Assembly: GCA_905147135.1 (NCBI GenBank)
Contig: LR990053.1
Span: 7,080,501-7,144,500 of the forward strand
Reading direction: 5' to 3'
DNA length: 64,000 nt
Origin: Blastobasis lacticolella
Taxonomy: Eukaryota > Arthropoda > Insecta > Lepidoptera > Blastobasidae
Below the pieces are notes generated by a model, which saw only the letters and a program-made list of their open reading frames with translations, ran no database searches and was not told where the DNA came from. Each line of letters opens with the position of its first letter. Position 1 is the stretch's first letter. The translations under genes and the position numbers were made by a program. Shown piece by piece: positions 50,966 through 63,373 of the stretch.

Positions 50966-53100
50966 CTATTAGGTAACTATCTACACTACTGTGTATTTTA
51001 TTATCTTTTATAATATTAGGTCCTAGTAAATTACCGTTTTGTAGATGGAATTGGAATTTCCATTCAAGCACATTTATCAATTTCTTGGAAATGGCCAATC
51101 TGATGACGATAAAACTTTGTAGTTATAATCAGACTATATTTATTTAACTGGTGCTTATCATTTCATTTTGATAGCTACCCTTTTCATAAAATTACATCTA
51201 GTTAAAGAGGCAAAACTGACTACAAATGAAAAGGGGTTTTTCAAATCCTTATAAAAGATCTTTTAGCAAATTTTAATAACTTTCTGGCATGATAACATGG
51301 TGGTGTCTCACGCTGGGCGGTGTTGGGTGTTCGCAGGGAGGCGAAGCGAGCGCGCGGCGGCCGCGCCCCCGGCCCTGTGATGTATTTATCGTTGCTGCTA
51401 TTCAAATGTTACGAGTATGATGTTTATTATACGCCGTTAGACTAGTCACTGAGTAGGCGATGTTGTATCTTATAATGTATTTAAAAATGTTAAAATGAAT
51501 CTTTAGTTATTTTTAGTGTGAAATATTCGCTATTTTTATTCTAAATAAATAATTGTCTAGTTGAATATAATAAATTATTTATTTGCACTCGCCGAGCCGG
51601 CTCTGCGGCGGGCCTAACGGAGGCGGTGGCGCGGGGCACGCGTGGGGCGCGAGGTAGCGCACGGTGCCGTGAAGTGCAATGCAATGCGATCGCGAACTTA
51701 TGAACCCGACTGCTGACGTCGATGCCTTCATAGTAAACCTTGTCCTTGAACAATTTAGCTTATGATGTGAGTGCATATATATTAACTATTATACGTGTAA
51801 CTTGTTGACGCATAATATAATTTATCAAATACATATATTTCGATTTACGACGTGTATATCTTCGTTGGCTTACGTGTATGTAACGTTTGACTATATTGTA
51901 ACCCCTTACGCGATCACCTTTCCGTCACCTATTTCCATGTAGCATCACCACTTAACCCTTTCGGCACCCCCATCGTGTTAGTCGTAAGTTTTCTCTATTT
52001 CTAGTATATGCGATGTTTACAAAATTACGCGTCCAAGTTATTTTGACCTGAAGCAATATTTTTAATAATAACATTGATTTTCTTTAACGGAAGCAATAAA
52101 AATAACCATTTGTCCCCTATATATTAATGATTTGCGCTTCACCACGCAGTATTATTTAATTTTGCTGGTATTCTGAATCAAATGTTTCTAGTAGTATACT
52201 TATTATATGAATGTATCGAAGTCGTGTGTTTGTGATATTTACTAAAAATAAAGACTTAGTCTGGCATTTTATTCCACTAAAATTACGAAATTGTACTAAC
52301 CCTTGTTTTCAGATTATTTTTATATTCAATTTATTTTAGTAGTCTATACTAAAAATCATACGTAAAAATTAACACTTTCTCTGACTTGGCTGCTAACGCA
52401 AAGTAAATAAAGAAAGACCTATACAGCGCCTCCTGGAGGTGTCTTCAATAGGCGTTCGTTTCATGAATTCTTCTGTAATCTGTACATTCTATCGTGGGCT
52501 TTAGACTTCTCGGCCACCACGCAGGTGCTGTTAATGCTGTTAAAAGACATCAAACATTGTTTTGGTTGATTACTTTGGTTATCTATTTGTAATGATTCTT
52601 AGGTTAATTACTTTTAATTCACCAAAGTTGTACTCCTATGAAATTGTATTATCGCTTACAAAAATGTACAGCGTGAATGTGAATTCAATGTTAAGTTACC
52701 AAAATTATTAGGGTCTAATGTAGAAAAATGTGTCGCACAATATTTACGAATGGGTATTATAATTTGAATTAATGTCTGTAGTTTCACAGTTTTTGCGAAT
52801 GTTAGAGTCAATATAGATAAAGCGAATGAGGAAATAAAAAGTAAAATGTATTAATCAGTATGTTATCAAGGTCACACGCACGGACAACCAAACAGTTTGA
52901 TAATGTTCTCGGCCGCAAACATAGGAAACAGTTCCTAGTTATTTCTTACATCAGTTTTGGTTGTCAATGTGTTTTCCTATTTTGCTATGCAGAGTGCAAT
53001 CTACACACGCCATACTAATTTTTACAGTTGTATAGTTCTTTTTCCTTGTAATTTGATTGTCCCTGTTAAATAAATATTTTAGTTTAAAGTTGTGGTTTTT
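50966..53100 (+). other. DmX 3' UTR and poly(A) signal candidates
   Basis: AT-rich sequence with no further ORF of note. AATAAA hexamers lie at 51544-51549, 52247-52252 and 53069-53074; the last is followed by a GT/T-rich stretch, so it is the best distal end. A donor-like AG/GTAACT just after the stop (50973) and an acceptor-like TTCGCAG (ending 51336) before a GC-rich patch (51337-51380) could define a 3'-UTR intron; this is weak. Confidence 0.5.
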
Positions 53101-53700
53101 TATTATGCTGTGATACCTATATAATAAAGAGGTAAAGTTGTACTGGTCTGTATTGATCTACTTTGGGCACTATTGAACCGATTTTGAAAATTTCTAACAG
53201 CTATCTTACCGCCCACATGGGTCATCGAGCAACAAATTATGGAAATCAAACAAAAGTAATTCCACAGAGCAAAATAAATACTACGTGAGAGGATTTTTCG
53301 TCAATCTCGAATACGAACTACTGTTTTGCCAAACAATAATAATATGCATTTTGCAAGGCCTATCCGTTCACCGGAGCAGAACATGCTCATTTGGCATTAC
53401 TCAGAGGCCAGTTGTGGTGTTGTCAGTCAACTTGGTTTCAATCCCCGCTTGTGCTCTAGCGTTAGTTGTTTTTAGTCCAATTTCTTACGCGCGAGACTTT
53501 CTACTTTTCCTTATCCACTTCGTTCGGTCGCGACGATAAACGACGCGACATGTCAAGTCATCGCTTCTTCGGCCGGGCGTTTCTTGTACCTGGCTGAGGC
53601 GGCATGGCTTATGTAATTGAACACGCTTTTCTATAAGCCTAGAACGAAGGAAAAAAGGCAAATTGACTATCTATAAGGAAATAAAATAGCTTTGGTTCAT
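53101..53700. other. Intergenic region between convergent DmX and IleRS
   Basis: About 0.6 kb between the last DmX poly(A) signal and the IleRS signal. No repeat or gene recognised; the open frame at 53285-53539 has no known motif. Confidence 0.55.
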
Positions 53701-53704
53701 ATCA

Positions 53705-53992
53705 ACACTTTATTGGTAAATAATAAATTATGTAACAGTCACAAGACACAGTTATAAATTAAAGGTAGAGACAATACTGTTATAAGTGACATACAGATTT
53801 CACATAACTGTAGTTGAACAATAGATGTTAAATTAAGAAAACAGTAACTTGATGGGCAGTATGGCAGATGGGCCTATCTCATTTTATAATGGTTGACAGT
53901 TTATACTTAGAGGCTGCAAAAGTAGCACAACATAAAATAAATAATTCTATCTACCAGACTTTTCAGCGTTTAACGCGATTGTTAAGTTTATT
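53705..53992 (-). other. IleRS 3' UTR with poly(A) signal
   Basis: On the reverse strand CCAATAAAGTG (about 53706-53716) provides an AATAAA signal roughly 280 nt after the stop codon. Confidence 0.7.
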
Positions 53993-56900
53993 CTATGTCT
54001 TAATCCCAAAATATTCAGCCGCAAACTTAGCAGCGTTCGCCTTATCGAACGTAACCTTTCCAAGAGGATTTTCCAAAAATAGTGTTGCTGATTTAGTTCC
54101 ATTCACTACGTTAATGAATTTGCAAAATGGAGTTGTTTGCAATTTGCTTTCTTTAGGTTTCTCTGACGAAACAATAATAGTTTTCCCATTTAAGTCTTCA
54201 GTACTATCTATTTCTTTGCCATCACTCCACAAAGTGAATCTTATTCCATATAGACCAAATAGGACAGTGACTTCATCGTATAATTTATCGCGTTTAATAA
54301 ACTTGTTATCCTTATCTTTAAGGATTATGCTAGCCTGATTATTGGTGGCTCCAAAGCGTGGCGTTATGTCTTGCAAAATTATGTTTGCCCAAGGATTTGA
54401 AGGCAGCTCCAATTCTTTCCTCCATGTTATCACGAGTTTCAATTGGGATCCTTTTAACTCCTGTGTTTCTTCTATAACAACAGGTTTAGATGCTGTAATT
54501 TTTTCCATTGGTAAAAGAGGCGCTTTCACGGTGCTCTCTATGAATTCCCTATGTAGATTAATTATGCGCAAAATATCGCTATTTTTATTAACCGAAACGA
54601 AGACGTCAACTTCGTCTGTTGGTACCAAGTGTGCTTTCTTCCGTAATTTCTGAACTCTATTAATGACTTCCCTAGCAAAGCCCTCGTCCAGCATGTCTTG
54701 ATCTGGTGTTACATTGAGCAAAATTAATACGTCGTTATCACTATGAGCCTCATATTGATCATTTCCTGTAGCTTGGAAGATTACCCTCACTTCCGAAACA
54801 TCGATGCGTTGGCCGACGAGTTGTACATAACCATCGACAATAAGTTTCTCGCATTGAGCATTATTAAGGTCTTTTAAGGCTTGTGTTACAGCTTTAAAAT
54901 CACCTTTAAGTCGCGCTCCCAACACTTTATGGTCCGGTTCCACTCGTAATTGAATGCCATATTTCTCTTTGTCACTAGTGAGTTGCACTCGCTTTACATT
55001 CATTTCTTCCAAGACATACTTCTCTAATGTTTGAATGTCATTTAAGTAAGTTGCGTCGCGGTGGATTACAATCATTTCCGGTAACGGATATTTGATCGGG
55101 ATAGTTTTGCGATCCCTCAAAACTCTTCCAAGCTCAATCACAGCTTGCATTCTTTGTACTGCTCTTTCAATATCTTTGTCCACTAACTCTAATCTAGGTT
55201 CAGGGATCATATTGAAATGTACGCTTTCAAGCGATGTACCTGGCAGAAGCTGACGCAAAACTTTGTACATCAACTCAGTGAGGTAAGGAGTAAATGGGGC
55301 CATGACGCGAATCATGTCAAACAAAACTCCGAAAAGAGTGTCCAAAGCCACTTGACAGTCTTTTACTCCATTTTCGCCCTTTAGCCTCTTACGATTCATG
55401 CGCACGTACCAGTTTGTTAGGTGCTCAATGAATTTGGTCAGTTTTGGCACTACTGTGTACAGCCTGTATGCTGCCATTTCCTTCTTTACGAATTGTATCA
55501 GTGATTGTGTAAATGACGTTATCCATTGGTCCATAACATTTTCTCTGGCAGCCTTTTCATTGAATGTGTAATTAATCTTGTCTTCCTGTACTAGTCTTTC
55601 CACATTCTGCATCAAGAACCGAAAAGCATTGTACCAAGGGAGAAACACATCTTTGATGACGTCTCTAACCCCGTCTTCTTTAAAGCGAAGATTTTCTGCC
55701 TTCACTACAGGCGAGTTTACCAGGTATAACCTCAATGCATCAGCTCCATATTTGTTAACAACTTCCATAGGATCTGGATAATTCTTCTTTCTTTTTGACA
55801 TCTTTTGGCCATCTGACGCTAAGATCAGCCCATTGGCAATCAAATTCTTGAAGGGTGGTTTATTGAATAAAGCTGTCGATAAGACAATAAGGGTGTAAAA
55901 CCAACCTCTTGTTTGATCAATGCCTTCAGCAATAAAATGCGCTGGGAAAATGTCTTCGAATTCCTTTTTATTTTCAAATGGATAGTGACATTGGGCGTAA
56001 GGCATAGAGCCTGACTCAAACCAGCAATCAAAAACTTCTGATACTCTCTTCAGTGGTGGATGGCCAGGGCGCGCAGATGGAATTTCCAAGTGATCAATGC
56101 TTTCTCTATGCAAGTCTGTAACCTCTTTACCAGTCAAAGCCGCGAGCTCAGCAATACTGCCAACACAAACAACTTCTTGTTTGTCGCTGGAAATCCATAG
56201 AGGTATAGGAGTGCCCCAGTACCTGTTACGACTAATAGCCCAATCACGTGCCTCTTTCAGCCAGTTTCCAAATCTCTTTTCTTTTACATACTCAGGAACC
56301 CAATATGTTTCTCCACTTGATTTCAGTAGATCTTGGCTCATTTGCTCTACTCTTACAAACCAAGATGGCACAGCTTTATAAATGAGTGGAGTCTCTGATC
56401 TCCAACAAAATGGATAACTATGCTTTACCTGCCCGCTTTGCAGTAGCCTATTTCTAGACTTGAGATTGGCTATTATATTTTTATCCGCATCCTTTACATA
56501 TTGCCCCACGAAATCTTTCACAGGCTCCGTAAACCTACCACTTGCATCCACAGGACATATAATGTCCTGATCCCTAGTAACAATTCCATTTGCAACGCAA
56601 ACCCTGTAGTCATCTTCTCCGAAATATGGGGCCTGGTGGACTATACCTGTACCAGAGTCATCTGTTACATAACTATCATTCAAAACCTGATAAGCATTAG
56701 AGCATTTTCCATCAAAATAATCAAATACAGGTGTATACTTTACACCCTTCAATTTGTCGCCAGTGAATTTTTCAAGCACTTCAAAATCTTCAATATTTTT
56801 AAATATCACTGGGAAACGAGCCTCTTGCAGGACGTACACATTATTGGTCCCCTTTTCTTTTACTTTCAAATAAACCAATTTGGGATTTACACAGAGTGAT

Positions 56901-57168
56901 AAGTTACTTGGCAGAGTCCATGGCGTAGTTGTCCAAGCCAGGAGTGAGTAACCTTGTGTTGTTGGGAATGTAATGACAACTGCAGGATCAACAACATCCT
57001 TATAATTCTGTCCGGACTCAAAGTTTGAAAGTGGAGTGGAACAGGCTGTAGAGAATGGCATTACTTTCACTCCTTGATACACTAAACCTTTATTGTACAG
57101 CTCTTTAAATACCCACCAAATAGATTCCATAAACCAAGGATACAGAGTCTTGTAGTCGTTCTTGAAAT
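53993..57168 (-). CDS. IleRS: IleRS coding exon 4 (3,176 bp; editing, KMSKS and anticodon-binding regions)
   Basis: One long uninterrupted exon of 1,058 codons after the split Asp codon, beginning [19 protein letters not shown] and ending [11 protein letters not shown] before the stop. The absence of introns in the last 88% of the coding region contrasts with the 46-exon neighbour. Confidence 0.96.
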
Positions 57169-59098
57169 CTGTGAATAAAAATAAAAATAGGTATGTATTC
57201 AAAGTTTCTTTTTTGCAGTACAATAATGTATTTTATTATACTATTTAACTGCTCACCTATCCATCTCCCCATACGAGTGATGATTGTCTCCCATTCCGTA
57301 GCATATTTCATAACAATTTTCCGGCACTCTGCATTGTACTTGTCAATGCCCATTTTTGCCACATCTTCTGGACCTTTAATTCCTAGAGATTTATCAATTT
57401 CAAACTCCACTGGCAAACCATGGCAATCCCAGCCAAACCGTCTTTCCACATGATATCCCTATAACAATGTTTATATTAAATATTGCATATATTGTTATTC
57501 CTGCGTAATGCACAGAAGTTATTTACAATTCCCTCTTTGGGCGGGTGGGGTGGATCAGTTGGAGGACTTTGGAATGGCTCTTAAACCATTTGTTTTCACA
57601 CTCACTCAATAAAAACTATGTCTCTGACAAAAACAAAAAAAGGTAATGGGGAAATTCCCAAAGAGTGTGGCAGGTTTATATAGCCAATGGAGTCAACCCT
57701 TAGACATAATCTAAAGTGACCAAATATATTAATAAAATGTACAAACATAAAAACTATTGTACTTATTGTTAGATCAATTACCTGTTGATGAGCATATCTA
57801 GTGACTACATCTTTAATAGTTCCTGCCAGTATATGCCCATAGTGCGGAAGACCAGTGGCAAAAGGTGGACCATCATAGAATGAATACCTGAAATAATAAA
57901 ATGATATAAAAATAGCTAACACGTAATAGTAGATAGTGCCTTTTGTGTCATGTATATATTTGCCATGTCCTAGTTATAATTTTTGTGTGCTATAAACTAT
58001 TAAATGAAATAATTATTAGTGACTCCCTTCAGTAATGTATTTGTTAAAGCAAATATTGGTTGCAGGGCAGGAAAGGGTGCACTGAGGAAAACAGACTTGT
58101 AACATTTTTAGAGAGATTTTTCTGTGATTTTTAATTGCACCCTTTGGTATCCTCTAACTCAAATGTGGGTATGTATGCCATGAATATTAAATGACTTTTA
58201 TTATACACATAATATTTACAGTTACAATACAAATATATCTATTTACATATACCTATTACTACATATACCTATTCGCTAATACATATAACCTAATAATAAA
58301 AATAAATAATTACAAAAAATCTAATAACCCGCCCATAATTGTTCCCGGCACGAAGGTACCCATTACACCAGCAGCATTACCACACTCTATGGCAATGGCT
58401 ATCCTCTGCGCTAGGAACCAACCAGAGCGGGGGTCACAGCTGCTATCCTTATCCTTAATTCCTTAATCCAAATGAATTAAACCATCAATTGAAGAGTCCC
58501 TTGAGTTTGTCATAAGCAGAGCCAAAATGCAAGTTTTGTGCACAAAAATTGCCCATTTAAAATACCCCACAATGCCACCAGCAACTTATCATTAAGAATG
58601 TACCTAGTTGTACAGTTTTAAAAAACAAAGGTAAAGCTTATTACTTACTATAACAACCTTTTTACCTACATTCAATAAGTACTATAGATTGGCTAGTAAG
58701 CCATTGAAACATATTGGAAAGTGTAGTCCAATACCTAGCTGTTAACAAAATTAATTCTTAATAATACTTATGTTAACATGAGCCTAACTTAACCATAGTC
58801 TTTTTAAGATTTTAATGTTGCAGGGCCCGTCTTCTACTTAGCGAGACTATGGTAAAAGATATTATTTTAGACGTCCAAAACCGCCTGTCAGGTTACATAT
58901 TCGAAAACTTTAAAGATATATACATTTATAAGACAATTTGAATATTGAATATAAAATTTTTAACCTCTACCTTGGCTTATTCTTTGATTGCTTGAGGCAG
59001 CTTTGGAAAGCATCTATATCCTTCCAAAATTTCAAAATATTTTCCTCTTCTTTAGGAAAATCGATATTTTCTGGCACTCTGTTTACTTTTTGAGACAT
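53993..59098 (-). CDS. IleRS: Isoleucyl-tRNA synthetase, cytoplasmic (complete, 4 coding exons)
   Basis: Class I synthetase that charges tRNA-Ile with isoleucine in the cytosol. Coding exons in transcript order: 59098-58971, 57887-57782, 57458-57257, 57168-53993; 3,612 nt, 1,203 residues, close to the about 1,260 of the human enzyme. The start ATG at 59098 opens [20 protein letters not shown], the usual N-terminus. The HIGH signature is HYGH (residues 58-61, in GLPHYGHIL), followed by [10 protein letters not shown]. The CP1 editing domain holds [18 protein letters not shown]. The KMSKS signature is KMSKR (601-605), and the C-terminal half is the anticodon-binding domain plus the eukaryotic extension ([20 protein letters not shown]). 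No targeting peptide, so cytosolic. Codons are AT-rich, unlike DmX. No break or frameshift seen. Confidence 0.97.
57257..57458 (-). CDS. IleRS: IleRS coding exon 3
   Basis: Encodes [20 protein letters not shown] through TRMGRWI; acceptor TATAG, donor GTGAGC. Confidence 0.95.
57782..57887 (-). CDS. IleRS: IleRS coding exon 2 (HIGH motif)
   Basis: Encodes [20 protein letters not shown] and the start of the Rossmann fold; acceptor TTTCAG, donor GTAATT. Confidence 0.95.
58971..59098 (-). CDS. IleRS: IleRS coding exon 1
   Basis: 42 codons plus two bases, donor GTAGAGG on the reverse strand. It carries the start codon. Confidence 0.93.
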
Positions 59099-59329
59099 GA
59101 TGAAATTTTATTTTATTTTGCTAAATAACCTTCCACGCCATCACACCCGCACCGCACTGTTACAGACAGCTGACATGACATTAGAGCTGCCTTGTCACTG
59201 TCAATAGTGTCAATGTGGCTGATGTTAAGCTGTGATGTTAAGCAACAGCCATGGACTTACCACCCAAAAGGGACTGCGCGCTTTGACTAAAACCGGGCAG
59301 AGCTATATAGAGTCACCATCGATAGTCCT
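59099..59329 (-). promoter_or_regulatory. IleRS 5' UTR and presumed promoter region
   Basis: Upstream sequence of the IleRS start codon. It is short before a transposon copy begins at 59330. No TATA box or named motif could be supported; position alone is the evidence. Confidence 0.35.
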
Positions 59330-60072
59330 GGGGGCTTACCATGAACTCTTATAGCAGGACCTAAACAAAACTGCCCTGCTTAGAACGAGACAGCGCTATG
59401 CGTGTCACATAAGCTTGTCTCGTTCAAACTGAAAGCAATTCTGTTTATACCTTGTCTAAAATAGGATGATAATTTTGACAGATCACAGTAGGGATGTGGT
59501 TGTGTAAAATCGTTAATGAATCTATTCGATTATCGATTATCATTCTCATAGAACTTGGAATCGATAGTTGCATGGTTATGCTATACGTATTATACAAAAT
59601 AAACTATTTATTTTCTTCTGAATTAATAATTTATTAATACGACATTAAAAACCCTTTTTCAACGACGATTATGACACGTGCGTATTTCTATTCGGTCAGT
59701 CATCCTATTACGTAGAATACGCGCGACTCGAAATTGTTGTTGCGAAAGGTCTCTTAAGGTGAAATCCAAACAAAGAATAAGAGTTTAGTTACAAAAACTA
59801 ATAAGGTTACCTAAATGTTAATTTTAAATTTACGATTATATTATATCAATATCGATTTTCGATTGTCTGTTGTTATTCGTTATTCGTGGCACTTTACTAA
59901 AGGGGCGGGGCCTGTCTATGAAGTACGACATTTTCCGTAGTACATTTTACCGAAATAAAACACAAAACTTCATAGGCGTGCGCCAAAGACCAACAATTAG
60001 TGAGCTGTCAAAATTATCATCCTATTTTAGACAAAGCATAGGTCCTGCTATAAGAGTTCATGGTAAGCCCCC
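59330..60072. mobile_element. TIR element, 743 bp, long palindromic arms
   Basis: Ends GGGGGCTTACCATGAACTCT and (reverse complement of the right end) the same 20 bases. Arms extend through TATAGCAGGACCTA, and after an extra segment of about 85 bp on the left they continue as TTGTCTAAAATAGGATGATA / ATTTTGACAG. No transposase. Its internal left part recurs at 15162-15397, and the 99-bp element at 37935 is a deletion derivative. Confidence 0.9.
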
Positions 60073-62702
60073 TGTGTCCCTTTCTAGTGTTGCCACCATT
60101 GTTAATGCAAATTTCGCTACCGATCAGCGGGGCTATTGGCTAACTCAGTTGACAACTGTATTTGACACTAGATAATTCTACACCACGTCATCTACGTTGA
60201 AAACTGGCAATAGCGTCTACCAAATTAGTACCAAATTAGAGTAGTGTCAGATTTTTTTATGTCAAATTCAGTTGTCCACTGAGATAGCCGATAGGCCCTC
60301 AGGGCTAGGCAGAGCCAGACCGGGTGCAATCTGAAGGTCAAATTTTCAACAGGGTCCAGCTCAAAGTTACCCTGCTACTCGGAAACTATAGGTCCTAGAA
60401 CACTAGTTCCTAGAGTGAATAGATAGCACTCCTCGAGATCTACATTTCGTATGAAAGTTAAATCTTTTATAACTCGGAACCCATTGGTCCTAAAACACCA
60501 GTTTTTAAAGAGTAATTATAGTACTTGTTGAGATCTACATTTCGAATGACATCTGTCAAACTTAAAACTGAAAGAATTCTGAAACAATTGGTCCTAGAAC
60601 ACTTCCTAAAGTGAAGTGATAGCGCTCATCGAGATCTACATTTTGGATGACAGCTGTCAATTTTTGAACTGAAATAACTCCTAAACTATTGGTGCTATAC
60701 ATTAATCTACTACCAACCGTAGATAAAGTACTTCATACAAAAATGCGCTTGAAACTGTCGCCTAATTGACTATACATTTGTACGTAGCAATTTTTTAGGT
60801 AAATACGCACGCCCGAATCAAAATGTCATTAAGTACAGTATCGTATTGACCAAATATTAACTTTTTTTCATACTCATAAAGCTCAAAATGGCTTTTCGCG
60901 CTGTGAATAATGCTGCGACTTCATTTCTTTTTGTGTGCAATTTATTTTCGCTTTAACGCGTGCGCATGAATGAGACAACTGACGTGATGTCTGACACTGA
61001 CAATATGTTTATGATGAAAATAATTATTTTTGATGGGTTTTTATGTGTAAATCGCTATATTTATGCATGATAAGATGTATAATGTGTTTATTCACGCAAA
61101 ATATGAAATCCCATCCTTTTTTCGTCGTTTAAGGCTATTGTTTCGACAATTTTTTAACGCGCACTTGGGCATGCTTACGTGTCGACGGCTAATGACGGAC
61201 TACGGAAAAGGACTGCTTGACTAGCGATTAAGCAGTCCTTCCTCGGCCCACTTTTCAAGCGTTCATGCGCTATCTACGGTTAGTAATAAATCAATGGTGC
61301 TATAACACTAGTTTCTAAAGAAAAATGATAGTGCTCGTCTTTTGGAATATGCTAAGAACATACTAGGATACCGCTATACTAGCTAGCGCGACAGTGGGTG
61401 GAGGAAAAAAATGGTTACGTCGGCAAAATGGGCAACTCAGTTGAGGTCAGAGCGAGTGAGATGGAGATGCATCGTCTGATAGCGCGTGCCTGTGTTCTTT
61501 TCAGTTTTCCATATTAAGCGAGCTCCACATGTGGACAGTTCCGCGGGAACACGAGAATGTAGAGGATTCAAAATGGCAAAGCACAAATGTTCGCCGAAAC
61601 TTTTGGCAAAGCTTTTGCCGGGACTTCGTCGTTACTCTACATTCTCGCCTATTAGGGATGTGGTAGGTGTCAAAATGCATCGATATTATATCGATATATC
61701 GTGTAATATTGCTAATCTGGTAAGATCTGCTGTAAACAGACAGAGGTGACGGCAGCCGCTGTACTGTAATTACCTGATCTCCACCTGACCAAAATTCTGG
61801 ATCCACCTATCACAGTTCGGGGTACACTTGACCATGTGTATCGTGTGTGTGACTGTCATCATTCATTGCCTCAAAACAAGTTAAACCCCGGTAAAACAAT
61901 AGTTATTATTTAACATACATACAAACAAAAAGCTCACGCCGGTGTGTTTTTATGTAATATTTGCTAAAACCTAAAGTTTATTTATTTATTTAAACTTCAT
62001 GGACGATGAGGTACAAAGGCGGTAATAAAATTACACAGCTTTATTTTCCGGTCAACCAGGAATCGATTCATAAAATTTATAAAGTAGAGTCCGAAGGAGT
62101 ACTGACATTTAAATACCTTTAAATTAATATATCTAAAACGACTTGCATCGCAATAAAGATAAACATCAATACCATACAGCTAAGAGATTATGGTAATGTC
62201 ATCAGTCATTAGAGTGCGTCGTTTATTATTATTTGAGGGAAGCGAGCTTTGAAATCGACTTTATGATCTAAGTTATAATTTTCGCTGTTACGGCAAGGGC
62301 AAAGCCGATTTATTACATTTTAAAACACGAGTGCTAAAAAGCAGTGAAAGCAGAACGCTTATGTACATAGTGCTCTATCTAGCGTTCGACTAGAGTAACT
62401 GGTACACTAGATGTGGCTGAATAGATCTTGTTCCCATAACCAGTGCTTCGGAAAAAGCTACAAAATATTTGACGTTCGGTTTACTTTGTGAAAAACAAGT
62501 GAAAGAAAGTTTTGTTTGTTTTTTTTTATTTGATTTGATTTCCTTCACGAACTATAAAGAATATTCCCTCTGCCACTGAAGAACAATACTATAGGTACTC
62601 CTGTACCTGCATATTTGTGTTTGAATTTTTGTCCACAATAACAAACTTAAAAATATTTTGAGGAAGTAAACCAATTTTATTTTAGACCATTGAATCATTA
62701 AA
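60073..62702. other. Intergenic region between IleRS and COMMD10: repeats, no gene
   Basis: Contains the 96-100 bp tandem repeat, an inverted pair at 61552-61647 (CGAGAATGTAGAG / CTCTACATTCTCG), a fragment matching 3655 (61850) and possibly a SINE remnant (about 61745-61830). No coding region recognised. The COMMD10 promoter and 5' UTR should lie in the last few hundred bases, but no motif is certain. Confidence 0.5.
60370..60720 (+). repeat. Diverged tandem repeat, 96-100 bp unit, about 3.5 copies
   Basis: Each unit has TTGGTCCTA.AACAC, an AG(T)GA..ATAG..CT core, GAGATCTACATTT (about 60435, 60531 and 60631), TGACA.CTGTCAA and an AACT..AA..AACTC junction. A partial further unit lies near 61290-61345. 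Confidence 0.85.
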
Positions 62703-63373
62703 ATGGATTGCCTCTGGATTAAGGTATCTCCTAGGTACGGTGAACTAAAATGTGTAATTAAATAGAATACTAAGTACAGGTACTTTTACCCTCTTTTACA
62801 AATGACATTTTTGTTTACAGTTTCAGCAAAGGTATTACAACAATAAATCAGCTGGATAACTCAAAGTTTGAACAATTTTTGAGACACATTGTAGTAAAGT
62901 TGAAGCTGCAAGATAAAGAAATATTCACTGAAGATGAAAGACAAAAATTATGTAAAATATTTAAAATTGAAGAAGAACAGTTGTTACTTTCCATCAAAAG
63001 TATCATTTACTTGTTTAAAAGACTGTTAAAATTTATTTTAATGCCTGCTGATTTAAAGAAAGATCTAAACAAAATGGGTCTGAGTAATGAAAAGGCAGAA
63101 TTCATTGTAAAAGTGTGGTCAACAGAGACTAGAGCTATGTTAGATGATTTTAAAACAGATATGGTTGATAGAAATATGCACTCCCTTAATATCTCATGGA
63201 AATTAAATGCCGAGTTAAGTTCAGACTACAGAAAAAAATGTAAACTGCCAAAGGTATACTTACAGTTGAAAGATAAAAAAGAGGAATCTGAAATAGAATT
63301 TACGCATCCTGAGCTTTATTCAGTTTTCTTGCAATTTGAGTCAATCCAAAATGAACTAGACATTATTATTTAA
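62703..63373 (+). CDS. COMMD10: COMM domain-containing protein 10-like (complete, two exons)
   Basis: Coding exons 62703-62734 and 62821-63373 separated by an 86-nt GT-AG intron (GTACGG / TTACAG) give 194 residues. The start AAAATGG is a good Kozak context. The first exon encodes MDCLWIKVSP plus part of a Ser codon, so the junction reads SPSFSKGITTINQLD; this aligns in register with SPSMKKAVSLINAID of human COMMD10 (202 residues), as I remember it. The N-terminal helical domain has DERQKLCKIFKIEEEQLLLS. The C-terminal COMM domain begins at about residue 127 with the conserved Trp (ISWKLNAELSS) and includes KLPKVYLQLKDKKEESEIEF. COMMD proteins form the heteromeric COMMD ring of the Commander complex, acting in endosomal recycling and NF-kB control. 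No defect is visible. Confidence 0.92.

Noticed and set aside
53868..54338. 156-codon + strand open frame
   Set aside because: Antisense to the end of the IleRS coding exon, no motif.
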